Below the pieces are notes generated by a model. That model was not told the DNA's origin, did no database searches, and saw nothing but the letters and a program-made list of their open reading frames with translations. A stretch of DNA of 13,949 bases from the NCBI GenBank assembly GCA_023389595.1, contig JAEWEF010000052.1:1-13949 (forward strand), written 5' to 3'. Made by a program: the position numbers and the translations under genes. Source of the DNA: Fusobacteriota bacterium. Its GTDB lineage: Bacteria; Fusobacteriota; Fusobacteriia; Fusobacteriales; Fusobacteriaceae. Positions 7,344 through 13,949 of this stretch are shown here, piece after piece; position 1 is the stretch's first letter; each line of letters opens with the position of its first letter.

Positions 7344-10052
7344 CTATTTTGTTTCTGACCATTTTGTACCAATGTTTACATTTATATCTAAATTTACATT
7401 TTTTAATTCTACACTATTTATCATCATATCTCCAATCATTTTTTTATATTTTTCTACGGAGTCTTTTTTTACTTCAAAAATTAATTCATCGTGCACTTGC
7501 AATAGCATTTTTATGTCGCTTTCTCCATTAATTTTATCGTATATATTTATCATTGATTTTTTTATGATTTCAGCGGCAGTGCCTTGTATTACAGTGTTTA
7601 CAGCCATTCTTTCTGCCTGTGATTTTATATTTTTATTTTTAGAATTTATTCCTTCTATATATCTTTTTCTACCAAGTAAAGTTTTTACATATCCATTTTC
7701 TTCTGCGAACTCTACTATAGATTTTTCGAACGGAGCTATACTTACATATTCTTCGAAATATTTATTTATATATGAAGTTGCTTCTTTTACACTTATATCT
7801 AATTCTTTAGCAAGACCAAAGGATGTTTTTCCATATATTATACTAAAATTTACTATTTTAGCTATAATTCTCTGTTGTCTGCTAACTTTTTCACATTCTG
7901 ATAAATTAAATATTTTTCTTGCGGTAAGTTCGTGTAAATCTAATTTTTCTTTGTATGCTTCTATCAATTTTTTATCTTGAGATAACGACGCTAAAACTCT
8001 TAGTTCTATTTGAGAATAATCTATTCCCATAAAAACATATCCGTCAGAAGAAATAAACCCTTCTCTAATTTTTATTCCTTCATCAGTTTTTACCGGTATA
8101 TTTTGTAAATTAGGTTCAGTTGAAGAAAGACGACCAGTAACTGTCCCTATTTGATTAAATGTCGTATGTATTTTTTGATTTTCATCAACTAACTTAGGTA
8201 AAGCATCTACATAAGTTGTTTTCAACTTATTTAACTTTCTATGTTCTAAAAGAAATTTAGCAATAGTACAGTTTCTTTTTTCCAATTGTTCTAAAACTTC
8301 CACATCTGTTGAGTATCCTGTTTTATTCTTTTTTATAACTGGTAAATTTAATTTTTCAAATAAAATTGATGATAGTTGTTTAGGAGAGTTTATATTAAAT
8401 ATTTCTCCTGCTTCATCGTATATTTTCTCTTCTAATTCTTTTAATTTCAATTCCAATTCACGAGAGTATTTTTCAAAATATTGTAAATCTATTTTTATCC
8501 CATCTTTTTCCATAGAGTGTAAAACTTTTATTAATTTAGATTCTACATTTTGATATATATCTAATAATTTTAATTCTGATAATTTTTTATTTATTTCAGG
8601 ATAAACTTTCATTATTCCTTTGGTTTTAGACAAAATATATTTAGCAATCTCATCTAAATCTATTGTATAAATATCCTGTCTATGAAATTTATCTTTTAAT
8701 TCTAATAAATCTTTTCCAAGATAATCATTTATAGGAAGAACCGCCTCGACATTTGTTCTTCCTGTAACTAGATGATATCCTATCATCGTATCTAATTTCA
8801 TGTTTTTTATATTTATTCCTAAATTTAATATTTCTTTAAAATTATAAGAAATAGCTCCGATTTCTATAAATTCAAAAATTTTTGCGACATCTTCAACGGC
8901 TAAATTATTTATTGTAACATTTTTGTGAAAAAGCGGAATATAATAACATTTTTCATTTAAATATATACCTAACCCAACCTTTTCAAAATAAATACAGAAC
9001 TCTTTAGCAATCTCCAATTCTTCTTTTAAAATAGTTAGTTTTTCCTTTGTATCTAAAAAATTATATGTTTCCACTGATAAATCAACTTCGCTACCAGTCT
9101 CTAAATTAAAAAGAGTTAAATTATTATTTTCTATTTTCTTTTCGTTTGAAACATTATATTGTTCAATTTTTTTTATGAAATTTCTAAATTCTAATTGATT
9201 AAATAAATTAAGTAATTTTTTTATATTTACATCGCCATTTTTAATAGAATAATTTCTTTCTTTTAATTCATAAGATATTGATAATTTTTTTTGTATAGTA
9301 GCAAGTTCCCTACTTTTAAATGCTATTTCTTTATCTTCTATTATATTATTAACAAGACCTTTCCCTATTCCGTCTATTTCAGATAATTTTTCTACATTTT
9401 CATATATTTCTTCCAAATTTTTATAAACTTCTAAAATAGCTAAAGCTTTTTTACTTCCTACTTTTCTAACACCTGGTATACCATCAGATTTGTCACCAAT
9501 AAGACCAAATAAATCACAAATTCTATCAGCCGTAACACCAATAAATTTTTTTACGTCTTCATCATTTCTTAGTATACCAAATTTTTCTTTTGCTTCTCCT
9601 TTTCCTAATAAAGCTACACTTATATTTTTAGTTACAAGTTGTGCCAAATCTTTATCTCCAGTTACTATAGTAACATCATATCCATCATTTGATAATTTAT
9701 TTGCAAGTGTTCCTAAAACGTCATCAGCCTCATATCCATCAATTTTATATCTATCTATATTAAAACAATCTAAAAGTTCTTCTATTCTTGGTATTTGTTT
9801 TATTAAATCTTCTGGTGCAGATTCTCTTTGTGATTTATATTCAGAAAACATTTTAGTTCTTTCTAATGACGATCTTTTTACATCGAAAGCTGCAGCCATA
9901 TAATTTGGGTTAAATTCATCTATTATGCTAAATAGAGTATTTGCAAATCCATATACAGCTCCTGTAGGTTCTGTTTTTGTTCTAAAGTTAATGTTAGCAA
10001 AAAATGCTCTATACATAATCGCACTTACATCTATTAGAACAGCTTTTTTCAT
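7344..10052 (-). CDS. polA: DNA polymerase I
   Basis: A 902-aa family A polymerase for gap repair and Okazaki-fragment processing. The 5' nuclease domain (1-290) is intact, with D8, FD57, GYEADD (106-111), TGDKD (131-135) and GDKSDGIPG (186-194). The middle domain (about 320-490) has lost the 3'-5' proofreading residues: the DxE site reads YFE (355-357), and the YxxxD site reads Y472 with K476. The polymerase domain has motif A DYSQIELR (678-685), motif B K732 and F736 with Y740, and motif C VHDE (853-856). Motif B reads NFSIIYG where NFGIIYG is usual. The ATG has GGAGG 8 nt upstream (10061-10065); another ATG, 4 nt nearer the site and out of frame, overlaps it. First gene of a six-gene operon. 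Confidence 0.97.
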   Translation of the reverse strand: MKKAVLIDVSAIMYRAFFANINFRTKTEPTGAVYGFANTLFSIIDEFNPNYMAAAFDVKRSSLERTKMFSEYKSQRESAPEDLIKQIPRIEELLDCFNIDRYKIDGYEADDVLGTLANKLSNDGYDVTIVTGDKDLAQLVTKNISVALLGKGEAKEKFGILRNDEDVKKFIGVTADRICDLFGLIGDKSDGIPGVRKVGSKKALAILEVYKNLEEIYENVEKLSEIDGIGKGLVNNIIEDKEIAFKSRELATIQKKLSISYELKERNYSIKNGDVNIKKLLNLFNQLEFRNFIKKIEQYNVSNEKKIENNNLTLFNLETGSEVDLSVETYNFLDTKEKLTILKEELEIAKEFCIYFEKVGLGIYLNEKCYYIPLFHKNVTINNLAVEDVAKIFEFIEIGAISYNFKEILNLGINIKNMKLDTMIGYHLVTGRTNVEAVLPINDYLGKDLLELKDKFHRQDIYTIDLDEIAKYILSKTKGIMKVYPEINKKLSELKLLDIYQNVESKLIKVLHSMEKDGIKIDLQYFEKYSRELELKLKELEEKIYDEAGEIFNINSPKQLSSILFEKLNLPVIKKNKTGYSTDVEVLEQLEKRNCTIAKFLLEHRKLNKLKTTYVDALPKLVDENQKIHTTFNQIGTVTGRLSSTEPNLQNIPVKTDEGIKIREGFISSDGYVFMGIDYSQIELRVLASLSQDKKLIEAYKEKLDLHELTARKIFNLSECEKVSRQQRIIAKIVNFSIIYGKTSFGLAKELDISVKEATSYINKYFEEYVSIAPFEKSIVEFAEENGYVKTLLGRKRYIEGINSKNKNIKSQAERMAVNTVIQGTAAEIIKKSMINIYDKINGESDIKMLLQVHDELIFEVKKDSVEKYKKMIGDMMINSVELKNVNLDINVNIGTKWSETK

Positions 10053-10081
10053 TCATAGCACCTCCAAATTTTAATTATTAA

Positions 10082-10110
10082 ATTATACCATACAAAATAA
10101 TTTATATTAA
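10082..10110 (-). promoter_or_regulatory. Sigma-70 type promoter, extended -10, for the polA operon
   Basis: On the minus strand a perfect -10 TATAAT (10082-10087) preceded by TGG gives an extended -10. The -35 is weak, TTAATA (10105-10110), 17 nt away. It lies 29 nt before the polA start codon in the divergent intergenic region. Confidence 0.7.
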
Positions 10111-10174
10111 TCTTTTTATAAAAAATTATTTGTTCTATAAAAAATTTAAAATATATTAAAATCTGTTAACTTTT

Positions 10175-10204
10175 TTGTTGTTTAGTGTTAAAATTTGGTA
10201 TAAA
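10175..10204 (+). promoter_or_regulatory. Promoter for the yedF-like / hutG-like pair
   Basis: On the plus strand, -35 TTGTTG (10175-10180) and -10 TATAAA (10199-10204) are 18 nt apart, with TGG before the -10. The -10 covers the outer ATG of the yedF-like frame, which supports use of the inner start at 10222. The site is back to back with the polA promoter. Confidence 0.6.
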
Positions 10205-10211
10205 TGCTTTT

Positions 10212-10216
10212 GGAGG
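10212..10216 (+). promoter_or_regulatory. Ribosome binding site that fixes the yedF-like start
   Basis: GGAGG is 5 nt before the ATG at 10222. The longer frame would begin at 10204, within the -10 box, so it would not be transcribed from the predicted promoter. Confidence 0.75.
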
Positions 10217-10221
10217 TCTCT

Positions 10222-10626
10222 ATGTTTACAGAACATAAATTTTTTATAGAACTAGAAAACATATATCAGCATAAAATGTTAGAAGAAGTAAATGGCACAA
10301 CTCTTATGATATCATCTGTATATTTAGGAAGAGCTGACAAAACACTTGGTAGTATTTTAATGAAAGAATTTTTGTCAAAACTTAACAACAATGATATTTT
10401 ACCAAAAAATATTTTTTTGTATAATCAAGGTGTTCTACTTTCTAAAATTTCCTCTAGCGTTTATCACATTTTTAAAAATTTAGAAAAAAAAGGTGTAAAT
10501 ATTTTTTTATGCAAAAGCTCTTTAAACTTTTATAATATACCAGAGGAATCTGTTTTTGGAGAAGCTGTAGACATGGAATTTATAGTTAACGGAATATTTT
10601 CATCAGAAAAAGTTATAATATTTTAA
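10222..10626 (+). CDS. DsrE-superfamily protein like the C-terminal domain of YedF
   Basis: A 134-aa protein that resembles the C-terminal DsrE-like half of the selenium-metabolism protein YedF. The similar stretches are TLMISSVYLGRADKTLGSIL (27-46), PKNIFLYNQGVLL (61-73), LEKKGVNIFLCKSSL (87-101) and the GEAVDM block near 113-118, in the same order as the family. It lacks the N-terminal TusA-like sulfur-carrier domain of full YedF. In place of that domain are about 25 residues of charged helix. Of the usual CxxC-like pair in the CGTCL motif only the first Cys (C97) remains; the second is Ser (S100). No membrane helix or signal. The family's biochemical role is not firmly known. It lies 10 bp before a ureohydrolase gene on the same transcript; no selD or selenium gene is visible here. 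Confidence 0.72.
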   Translation: MFTEHKFFIELENIYQHKMLEEVNGTTLMISSVYLGRADKTLGSILMKEFLSKLNNNDILPKNIFLYNQGVLLSKISSSVYHIFKNLEKKGVNIFLCKSSLNFYNIPEESVFGEAVDMEFIVNGIFSSEKVIIF

Positions 10627-10636
10627 AGGAGTAAAT

Positions 10637-11590
10637 ATGGAATGGACTGGTCGTATAGATGGTGTTGATAATGATGTCTTAAGAATTCATCAGGTGATTA
10701 ATGAAATGAGTTTGGAAGAACTTCTACAAGTTGATAAAAAAACGAAAAAAGTTTGTTTCGTTTCTTATAATTCAGACGAAGGAATTAAAAGAAACAAAGG
10801 AAGAATTGGAGCAAGTGAGGGTTGGAAACAAGTAAAATCTGCATTATCTAATTTTCCAGTTTTTGATAATGATATAAAGTTTTATGATTTAAAAAACCCA
10901 ATCAACGTTGTAGATGGTAATTTAGAAAAAGCACAAGAAGAATATGCAAATGTTGTTTCTCTATTAAAAGAAAATAATTTTTTTGTTGTAGGTTTAGGCG
11001 GTGGACATGACATTGCATATGGCACATACAATGGCATTTTAAAACACGCCAAAAAATATAGTGATTCTCCTAAAATAGGAATAATAAGTTTCGATGCTCA
11101 TTTCGATATGAGAGAATATAATAATGGCGGAAACTCCGGAACAATGTTTTTACAAATAGCTGACGACTGTGTAAGAGAAAATAGAAAATTTGATTATAAT
11201 GTTATAGGTATACAAAAATTTTCTAACACTAAAAGATTATTCGATGCTGCTAAAAAATTTGGTGTTAACTATTACATGGCAGAAGAAATAAATAAATTAA
11301 CAGATCTAAATATATTACCTATAATAAAGAGAAACGATTACATATATATGACTATATGCACCGACGTTTTTCACATAACTTGTGCTCCTGGCGTAAGTGC
11401 ACCACAAACTTTTGGTATTTGGCCCAATCAAGCAATTGGTTTAATTTCTCTCGTAGCAAAAAATGCTAAAAATTTAACTCTTGATGTAGCCGAAATTAGT
11501 CCTAAATATGATTATGATCAGAGAACTTCAAGATTAGTTGCAAATTTAATTTACCAAGTTATACTAGATCATTTCAAATTAATTATTTAA
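10637..11590 (+). CDS. hutG: Formimidoylglutamase-like arginase-family hydrolase
   Basis: A 317-aa cytoplasmic member of the ureohydrolase (arginase/agmatinase) family, closest in pattern to HutG. HutG splits N-formimidoyl-L-glutamate into glutamate and formamide in histidine breakdown. The GRIDG start, SDEGIKRNKGRIGASEGW (46-63), GLGGGHDIAYGTYNG (119-133), SFDAHFDMR (151-159) and APGVSAP (250-256) are HutG-like. Metal-binding residues seen are H124, D153, H155, D157 and D243. The other position of the usual DxD pair is Cys (C241 in TICTDVF). AGGAG lies 5 nt before the ATG, and the gene follows the yedF-like gene by 10 bp. No hutH, hutU or hutI is in the window, so the substrate is inferred; guanidino substrates of sister families are not excluded. 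Confidence 0.82.
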   Translation: MEWTGRIDGVDNDVLRIHQVINEMSLEELLQVDKKTKKVCFVSYNSDEGIKRNKGRIGASEGWKQVKSALSNFPVFDNDIKFYDLKNPINVVDGNLEKAQEEYANVVSLLKENNFFVVGLGGGHDIAYGTYNGILKHAKKYSDSPKIGIISFDAHFDMREYNNGGNSGTMFLQIADDCVRENRKFDYNVIGIQKFSNTKRLFDAAKKFGVNYYMAEEINKLTDLNILPIIKRNDYIYMTICTDVFHITCAPGVSAPQTFGIWPNQAIGLISLVAKNAKNLTLDVAEISPKYDYDQRTSRLVANLIYQVILDHFKLII

Positions 11591-11782
11591 ATCTTTAAAA
11601 TACATAAGTATCAACGTTAAAGTTTGTTTGTTAAGTTTTATTATTTTAGTTATTAAATATGACAATAGCTTATACAATCGACACTTTTTCTATATTTATC
11701 AATAGTTAAAAAATAAAAAATTAATTGACTTTTATAAATTTAAACTTTTATGTAAATAAATTTAATTACTACTTTAATATAA
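11591..11782. other. AT-rich intergenic stretch after the hutG-like gene
   Basis: This stretch separates the 3' end of the plus-strand pair from the terminator of the minus-strand 89-aa gene. I see no open frame of note, no strong hairpin and no convincing promoter. The only feature is a TTGACT hexamer at 11725-11730 with no good -10 partner. Confidence 0.6.
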
Positions 11783-11808
11783 AAAAGACAGCGTTTAAAC
11801 TGTCTTTT
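11783..11808 (-). terminator. Terminator of the 89-aa gene, possibly bidirectional
   Basis: A perfect 9-bp inverted repeat (AAAAGACAG / CTGTCTTTT, loop of 8) lies 9 bp after the stop codon of the minus-strand gene. On the minus strand the core GACAG/CTGTC stem runs into six T, a good intrinsic terminator. On the plus strand only four T follow, so it may also end the hutG-like transcript, less efficiently. Confidence 0.8.
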
Positions 11809-11817
11809 GTGTGCTAT

Positions 11818-12087
11818 TTAAAAATCAAAATAGTGTTCTAAATGGTAAAACCATAAATCAGGACATTTACGAAAAGATTTACTCAGTTCAAAAACTCTTT
11901 TTATTTCATAATGCCATCTACCTATAGAACATTCGTCTAGGTCAGGCGGTACTTTTGATAAAAAATACTGCCTTTTTGCTTCTATTTCTTCTTCTGTATA
12001 TGTTTTGCTTTTTAAAGTACCATTTCTATATGCTTCTTTTGCTAAAAAATTTTCATTTATTTTTTTTACCAATTCTTCTTGCGTCAT
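11818..12087 (-). CDS. Small orphan protein of unknown function
   Basis: An 89-aa protein that I do not recognise. The N-terminal half is charged and helical (EELVKKINENFLAKEAY, then EEEIEAKRQ). The C-terminal half holds two Cys (C53, C75), several His (H59, H82, H85), three Trp and many Phe/Tyr, ending HLEHYFDF. No signal peptide or membrane helix. A good GGAGG (12097-12101) lies 9 nt before the ATG. A likely promoter is 165 nt upstream and a strong terminator follows, so the gene looks like a single-gene transcript. The Cys/His spacing does not match a zinc motif I know. The evidence that it is a real gene is the ribosome site and flanking signals rather than homology. Confidence 0.72.
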   Translation of the reverse strand: MTQEELVKKINENFLAKEAYRNGTLKSKTYTEEEIEAKRQYFLSKVPPDLDECSIGRWHYEIKRVFELSKSFRKCPDLWFYHLEHYFDF

Positions 12088-12251
12088 AGAATTCTACCTC
12101 CATAGTATACTGGTCGACTTTTAAAATCCTATATTTTTGTCCCCTGTGAATTAAAAATTCTTTTTCTGAAGGTTAATCAGAATAATTGCCTATATAAAAT
12201 CCTTTAGTTGTTTTAGATACTTTTATAGAAATTAAATTATCTTATTTCTAC

Positions 12252-12281
12252 ATTTTACATTAATTTTGAATCTGTCGTCAA
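12252..12281 (-). promoter_or_regulatory. Likely promoter for the 89-aa orphan gene
   Basis: On the minus strand, -35 TTGACG (12276-12281) and -10 TAAAAT (12252-12257) are 18 nt apart. It implies an untranslated leader of roughly 155-160 nt before the 89-aa gene. No closer box pair fits as well; a TATACT at 12105-12110 has no -35. Confidence 0.5.
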
Positions 12282-12293
12282 TCGTTTTTATAT

Positions 12294-12319
12294 TTTTTAC
12301 TTTTAATTAGAAGTAAAAA
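12294..12319. repeat. AT-rich inverted repeat upstream of the orphan-gene promoter
   Basis: A perfect 9-bp inverted repeat (TTTTTACTT / AAGTAAAAA) with an 8-nt spacer lies between the pcp terminator and the -35 box at 12276-12281. It could be an operator or a chance product of the AT-rich base composition. Confidence 0.45.
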
Positions 12320-12333
12320 TTTAAAAACTAAAA

Positions 12334-12362
12334 TAAAAAAACCAGTTCATGTTGAACTGATT
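12334..12362 (-). terminator. Intrinsic terminator after pcp
   Basis: On the minus strand a 7-bp perfect stem (CAGTTCA / TGAACTG, loop ACA) extends to about 10 bp with a G-T wobble and two A-T pairs. It is followed by seven T. It begins 6 nt after the pcp stop codon and ends the thrS-pcp transcript. Confidence 0.85.
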
Positions 12363-12368
12363 TTTCAT

Positions 12369-12974
12369 TTAATTTTTTGTAATAGTTTCTATAGTCGTTT
12401 CTATAGCCAAAACTATTTTTTCTAATTCCATATAAGATGTATTTTCCTTTTCTAATATTTGTTGCTCTATATATGGAACATGAATAAATCCAGCCTTTAT
12501 ATTCAAATTATTTTTGTTTATATAATATAGAATAGAATAAATTAAATGGTTACAAACAAATGTTCCAGCACTATTAGAGACTGAACAAGGAATATCTTTA
12601 TTTTTTATTTCATTCAATATTTTTTTTATAGGTAGTGAACAAAAATAAGCGTTCTCTCCATCTTCAAAAATAATTTCATCTTCTGGTTTATATCCTAAGT
12701 TGTCAGGTATTCTTGCATCATCAATATTTATTGCAACTCTTTCTAAATGTATATCAGCAATATCTCCAGCTTGACCTAAACAAATTACATAATCTGGATT
12801 AAAATTTTTGATTTCTTCTAATAATTTTTCAAAAGATTTTTTAAAAGCAGTAGGTATTTGAATTTTTCTGATTTCTACATTTTTTAAATTAACATTTATT
12901 TTTTTTAAAACTTCCCAAGATGGATTTATTTTTTCTCCATCAAAAGCTTCGAACCCCGTCATTAATATTTTCAT
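12369..12974 (-). CDS. pcp: Pyrrolidone-carboxylate peptidase (pyroglutamyl peptidase I)
   Basis: A 201-aa cytoplasmic cysteine peptidase (family C15) that removes N-terminal pyroglutamate from peptides. The catalytic triad is intact: E78 in LERVAINIDDARIPDN, C141 in SNSAGTFVCNHLIY, and H165 in AGFIHVPY. The N-terminal TGFEAFDGEKINPSW (6-20) and ICLGQAGD (64-71) blocks also match. Length is slightly under the usual 205-215. The frame is open to a TTG at 12986, but I start at the ATG at 12974, with TGAGGT (12980-12985) 5 nt upstream. It follows thrS by 12 bp and is the last gene of that transcript, ended by a strong terminator. It probably helps an amino-acid or peptide-using cell recover amino acids. 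Identification is firm. Confidence 0.96.
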   Translation of the reverse strand: MKILMTGFEAFDGEKINPSWEVLKKINVNLKNVEIRKIQIPTAFKKSFEKLLEEIKNFNPDYVICLGQAGDIADIHLERVAINIDDARIPDNLGYKPEDEIIFEDGENAYFCSLPIKKILNEIKNKDIPCSVSNSAGTFVCNHLIYSILYYINKNNLNIKAGFIHVPYIEQQILEKENTSYMELEKIVLAIETTIETITKN

Positions 12975-12986
12975 ATCGTACCTCAA

Positions 12987-13949
12987 TTATTTGTCGAATT
13001 TTATTTTTGCTTCTTCAACAACCATTTCATAAAAATCTTTTAAATTCATTGAAGTTTGATTTTGAGAACCAAATTTTCTAACATTTACTGTTTCAGTTTC
13101 AACTTCATTTTTTCCTATGATAAGTTGCATAGGAATTTTATATTTACCGTTTGCTTCTCTAATTTTGTAACCTATAGTTTCAGTTCTATCATCAAGCTCA
13201 ACTCTTATATTTAAATCTTCCAATTCTTTTTTAATTTTTTTAGCGTACTCAACGCATTCATCATTGATTGTTAAAATTTTTAATTGAACTGGAGCAAGCC
13301 ACATAGGAAATGCTCCTGAGTAGTGTTCTATCAGTATACCGATAAATCTTTCGATAGATCCGTATATTACTCTGTGAAGCATAACAGGTCTGTGTTTTTC
13401 TCCATCATCACCTATATATGTAACATCAAATCTTTCAGGCAAGTTAAAATCTAATTGTATAGTACCACATTGCCACATTCTTCCAATCGCGTCTTTAATT
13501 TTAAAATCTAATTTAGGTCCGTAAAAAGCTCCGTCACCTTCATTAATCTTATATTTTTTACCAACTTTGTTAAGAGCACTTGCAAGAGCTGACTCTGCCA
13601 TATCCCAAATTTCTTGAGATCCTATTGATTTTTCTGGCTTTGTCGAAAGCTCTATTTCATATTCAAATCCAAATAGTTTACTATAAAATTTATCTATTAG
13701 ATTAACAACTCCTATAATTTCATCTTCAACTTGATCTGGTGTCATAAAAATATGTGAGTCATCTTGAGTAAAAGATCTAACACGCATTAAGCCGTGTAAC
13801 GCACCTGAAAATTCATGTCTGTGAACTTTACCAAGCTCTGCCAATCTAGCTGGTAAATCTTTATATGAATGTAGTTGATGTTTAAATGCTAAAACTCCAC
13901 CAGGACAGTTCATAGGTTTTATTGCAAATTCTAACTCATCTATTTCAGA
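12987..13949 (-). CDS. thrS: Threonyl-tRNA synthetase, partial (N-terminus missing)
   Basis: The C-terminal 320 codons of a class II aminoacyl-tRNA synthetase that charges tRNA-Thr. The frame is open to the right edge, and the first visible residues (SEIDELEFAIKPMNCPGG) are inside the catalytic core. The methionine at 13913 is therefore internal, and the TGS and editing domains lie outside the window. Motif 2 region HRHEFSGALHGLMRVRSFTQ, then DDSHIF, and motif 3 GSIERFIGILIEHYSGAFPM are present. The zinc-site Cys (in MNCP), the His of DDSHIF and the His of MLHR are all kept. After WLAPVQ comes the anticodon-binding domain (about the last 105 residues), ending in KIKFDK. pcp follows after 12 bp. 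Confidence 0.97.
   Translation of the reverse strand, partial: SEIDELEFAIKPMNCPGGVLAFKHQLHSYKDLPARLAELGKVHRHEFSGALHGLMRVRSFTQDDSHIFMTPDQVEDEIIGVVNLIDKFYSKLFGFEYEIELSTKPEKSIGSQEIWDMAESALASALNKVGKKYKINEGDGAFYGPKLDFKIKDAIGRMWQCGTIQLDFNLPERFDVTYIGDDGEKHRPVMLHRVIYGSIERFIGILIEHYSGAFPMWLAPVQLKILTINDECVEYAKKIKKELEDLNIRVELDDRTETIGYKIREANGKYKIPMQLIIGKNEVETETVNVRKFGSQNQTSMNLKDFYEMVVEEAKIKFDK

Noticed and set aside
7312..7980. A 222-aa plus-strand open frame rich in Phe, Ser and Ile
   Set aside because: It lies opposite the intact 3' end of polA and the whiA start, has no ribosome site, and its hydrophobic look follows from antisense reading of AT-rich codons.
9490..9903. A 137-aa plus-strand open frame
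   Set aside because: Antisense to the conserved 5' nuclease domain of polA, with no ribosome site or family motif.
10053..10221. Riboswitch in the divergent polA / yedF-like region
   Set aside because: The leaders on both sides are too short and AT-rich, with no conserved structured element that I can recognise.
11725..11753. TTGACT followed 17 nt later by TTATGT as a plus-strand promoter
   Set aside because: The -10 is poor, no plus-strand gene follows, and the transcript would run straight into the hairpin at 11783-11808.
13911..13913. Methionine at 13913 as the start of thrS
   Set aside because: The frame stays open to the window edge and the residues before it (ELEFAIKP) belong to the ThrRS core, so the gene is cut by the window rather than short.
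1..13949. CRISPR array, tRNA or rRNA gene, insertion sequence or prophage
   Set aside because: No regularly spaced repeats, no tRNA-like cloverleaf, no transposase or phage motif and no terminal inverted repeats with target duplications were seen by eye.

Overview
The window is a stretch of very AT-rich bacterial chromosome. It has tight gene packing, strong AGGAGG-type ribosome binding sites and sigma-70-like promoters. The gene set is mostly housekeeping: PolA, WhiA, RibF, ScpA, MurJ, CoaBC, ThrRS and pyroglutamyl peptidase. Very low GC, WhiA, a fused CoaBC and an arginase-family formimidoylglutamase would fit Fusobacteriota (Leptotrichiaceae-like) or a low-GC anaerobic Bacillota. The sequence alone does not let me choose between them. 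I see no plasmid, phage, IS, CRISPR, tRNA or rRNA signal.

Layout, right to left along the minus strand. (1) The 3' part of thrS enters at the right edge and is followed 12 bp later by pcp, which ends in a clear hairpin terminator. (2) A lone 89-aa gene of unknown function has its own likely promoter and a clear terminator. (3) On the plus strand, a DsrE-fold protein resembling the C-terminal half of YedF and a formimidoylglutamase-family ureohydrolase form a two-gene operon. (4) Divergent from that pair, an extended -10 promoter drives a long minus-strand operon: polA, whiA, ribF, scpA, murJ and a 126-aa acidic unknown. It joins DNA repair, division or chromosome control, flavin synthesis, chromosome segregation and cell-wall lipid II export. 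(5) A second extended -10 promoter drives a coiled-coil unknown, then coaBC, then a pair of half-size chromate-transporter-family genes. The second of that pair runs off the left edge. A small hairpin with a U-tract lies between coaBC and the transporter pair.

Several annotated starts were moved inward from the longest reading frame because a Shine-Dalgarno sequence sits directly upstream of an internal ATG. The affected genes are chrA, the 227-aa and 126-aa unknowns, ribF, yedF-like and pcp.

No clear new multi-gene system is visible. The items most worth checking are: the YedF-like protein that lacks its TusA half and sits beside a ureohydrolase; the Cys in place of a bridging Asp in that ureohydrolase; the PolA with lost proofreading residues; the 89-aa orphan gene; and the two unknown proteins embedded in essential operons.
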